Shown piece by piece: positions 6,128 through 6,574 of a stretch of DNA of 6,574 bases. Positions within the stretch are counted from its first letter, which is position 1. The number at the start of each line of letters is the position of its first letter. The position numbers were made by a program, and so were the translations under genes. The notes under the pieces were generated by a model. It ran no database searches. It saw nothing but the letters and a program-made list of their open reading frames with translations, and was not told the DNA's origin. The stretch comes from Planctomycetota bacterium. GTDB lineage: Bacteria > Planctomycetota > GCA-002687715. The DNA is taken from the NCBI GenBank assembly GCA_013213915.1, contig JABSRK010000214.1:1-6574 (forward strand). The letters are read 5' to 3'.

Positions 6128-6574
6128 TCAGTCGATCGGTTCTTTGTCCGCAGCGAGCGCGGACGCGGCGGCGCGATCTAAGCCGTGGAGAAAGCTGACG
6201 CCCTGGTCGATCATGTAGTCCGTGTGGGCGCAACGTCGCAACGCCTCGTCACCCTCGTCGTCGACAAGTTCCGAGATGTCGAATCGTTGCGCGACCATCC
6301 AGCCGAGCAGGTCGAGGATCACGCGCTCGGCCTTCCGGGTCTTCGTCAACTCATGATGCATGAACCCGACGACGCACGCGTTGCTGACCTCGGTCATGCA
6401 ATGCTCGTAGAGGAGGCGGCCCTTGCTTATGAGACGGGCGTACTCCGCTCGGCTGGGCTCGCGAATCCGCTCCAGTCGCGGCCCTCGCTCCCCCGACGCA
6501 GCGACGGATTCCAGCAAACTGCTCGTCAGAACCGCGAGCAACTGGCTCGGCTCGATGCCCAGGGGTGCTCCCTT
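6128..6574 (-). CDS. Unrecognised helical protein (probably 5' partial at right edge)
   Basis: The minus-strand frame is open from the right edge to TGA at 6128-6130 and gives 148 residues in the window. A TTG at 6539-6541 would give a 137-residue protein starting LLAVLTSSLLES. However, the frame continues without a stop through 6574 and no Shine-Dalgarno sequence favours that TTG, so the true start is likely outside the window. The sequence looks all-alpha and soluble. It has a hydrophobic helix near VILDLLGWMVAQRF, a His/Cys-containing stretch (YEHCMTEVSNACVVGFMHHE), and an acidic patch SELVDDEGDEAL followed by CAHTDYMIDQG. None of these is a motif I can assign. Composition and codon use resemble the neighbours. 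It converges on the lipoprotein gene with only 12 bases between the stop codons. The coding call is moderately sure; the function is unknown. Confidence 0.6.
   Translation of the reverse strand, partial: KGAPLGIEPSQLLAVLTSSLLESVAASGERGPRLERIREPSRAEYARLISKGRLLYEHCMTEVSNACVVGFMHHELTKTRKAERVILDLLGWMVAQRFDISELVDDEGDEALRRCAHTDYMIDQGVSFLHGLDRAAASALAADKEPID

Noticed and set aside
6146..6164. Hairpin GTCCGC/GCGGAC with a 7-base loop 31 bases after the lipoprotein stop, as a terminator
   Set aside because: The stem is short and no T-run follows it on either strand. It also lies inside the 3' coding part of the convergent gene.

Overview
The window is GC-rich and tightly packed, with TTG as well as ATG starts, overlapping genes and a lipoprotein signal peptide. 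This fits a Gram-negative bacterium with a high-GC genome. The RsmB-type methyltransferase has a PCSNTGVL variant of its usual PCSGTGVL motif. Myxococcota-like or Planctomycetota-like lineages are reasonable guesses, but the sequence alone does not settle the phylum.

Layout. (1) Positions 1-617, minus strand: the first ~205 codons of an ABC transporter ATPase that runs off the left edge. (2) Positions 618-778: a divergent intergenic region with promoter-like elements on both strands, a strong Shine-Dalgarno (SD) sequence followed by a 16-codon ORF, and an imperfect inverted repeat. (3) Positions 779-4303, plus strand: a 1174-residue protein with two GT4-type glycosyltransferase modules, one at each end, separated by about 300 residues of mostly charged, coiled-coil-like sequence. 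(4) Positions 4296-5654: a NusB-fused RsmB/Fmu-type rRNA m5C methyltransferase. (5) Positions 5651-6115: a small predicted lipoprotein of unknown function. (6) Positions 6128-6574, minus strand: the 3' part of an unrecognised, probably helical protein, convergent with the lipoprotein and open at the right edge.

How the genes relate. The glycosyltransferase, methyltransferase and lipoprotein genes overlap by 8 and 4 bases, so they are very probably one co-transcribed and partly translationally coupled unit. Their functions do not form an obvious pathway. The glycosyltransferase probably builds a cell-surface glycan or exopolysaccharide, the methyltransferase is a housekeeping 16S rRNA modification enzyme, and the lipoprotein sits in the envelope. 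The divergent ABC ATPase is an exporter-type subunit, but its partner permease lies outside the window.

The most distinctive object is the two-headed glycosyltransferase with its long linker. I see no CRISPR array, mobile element, defence system, tRNA or rRNA in this window.
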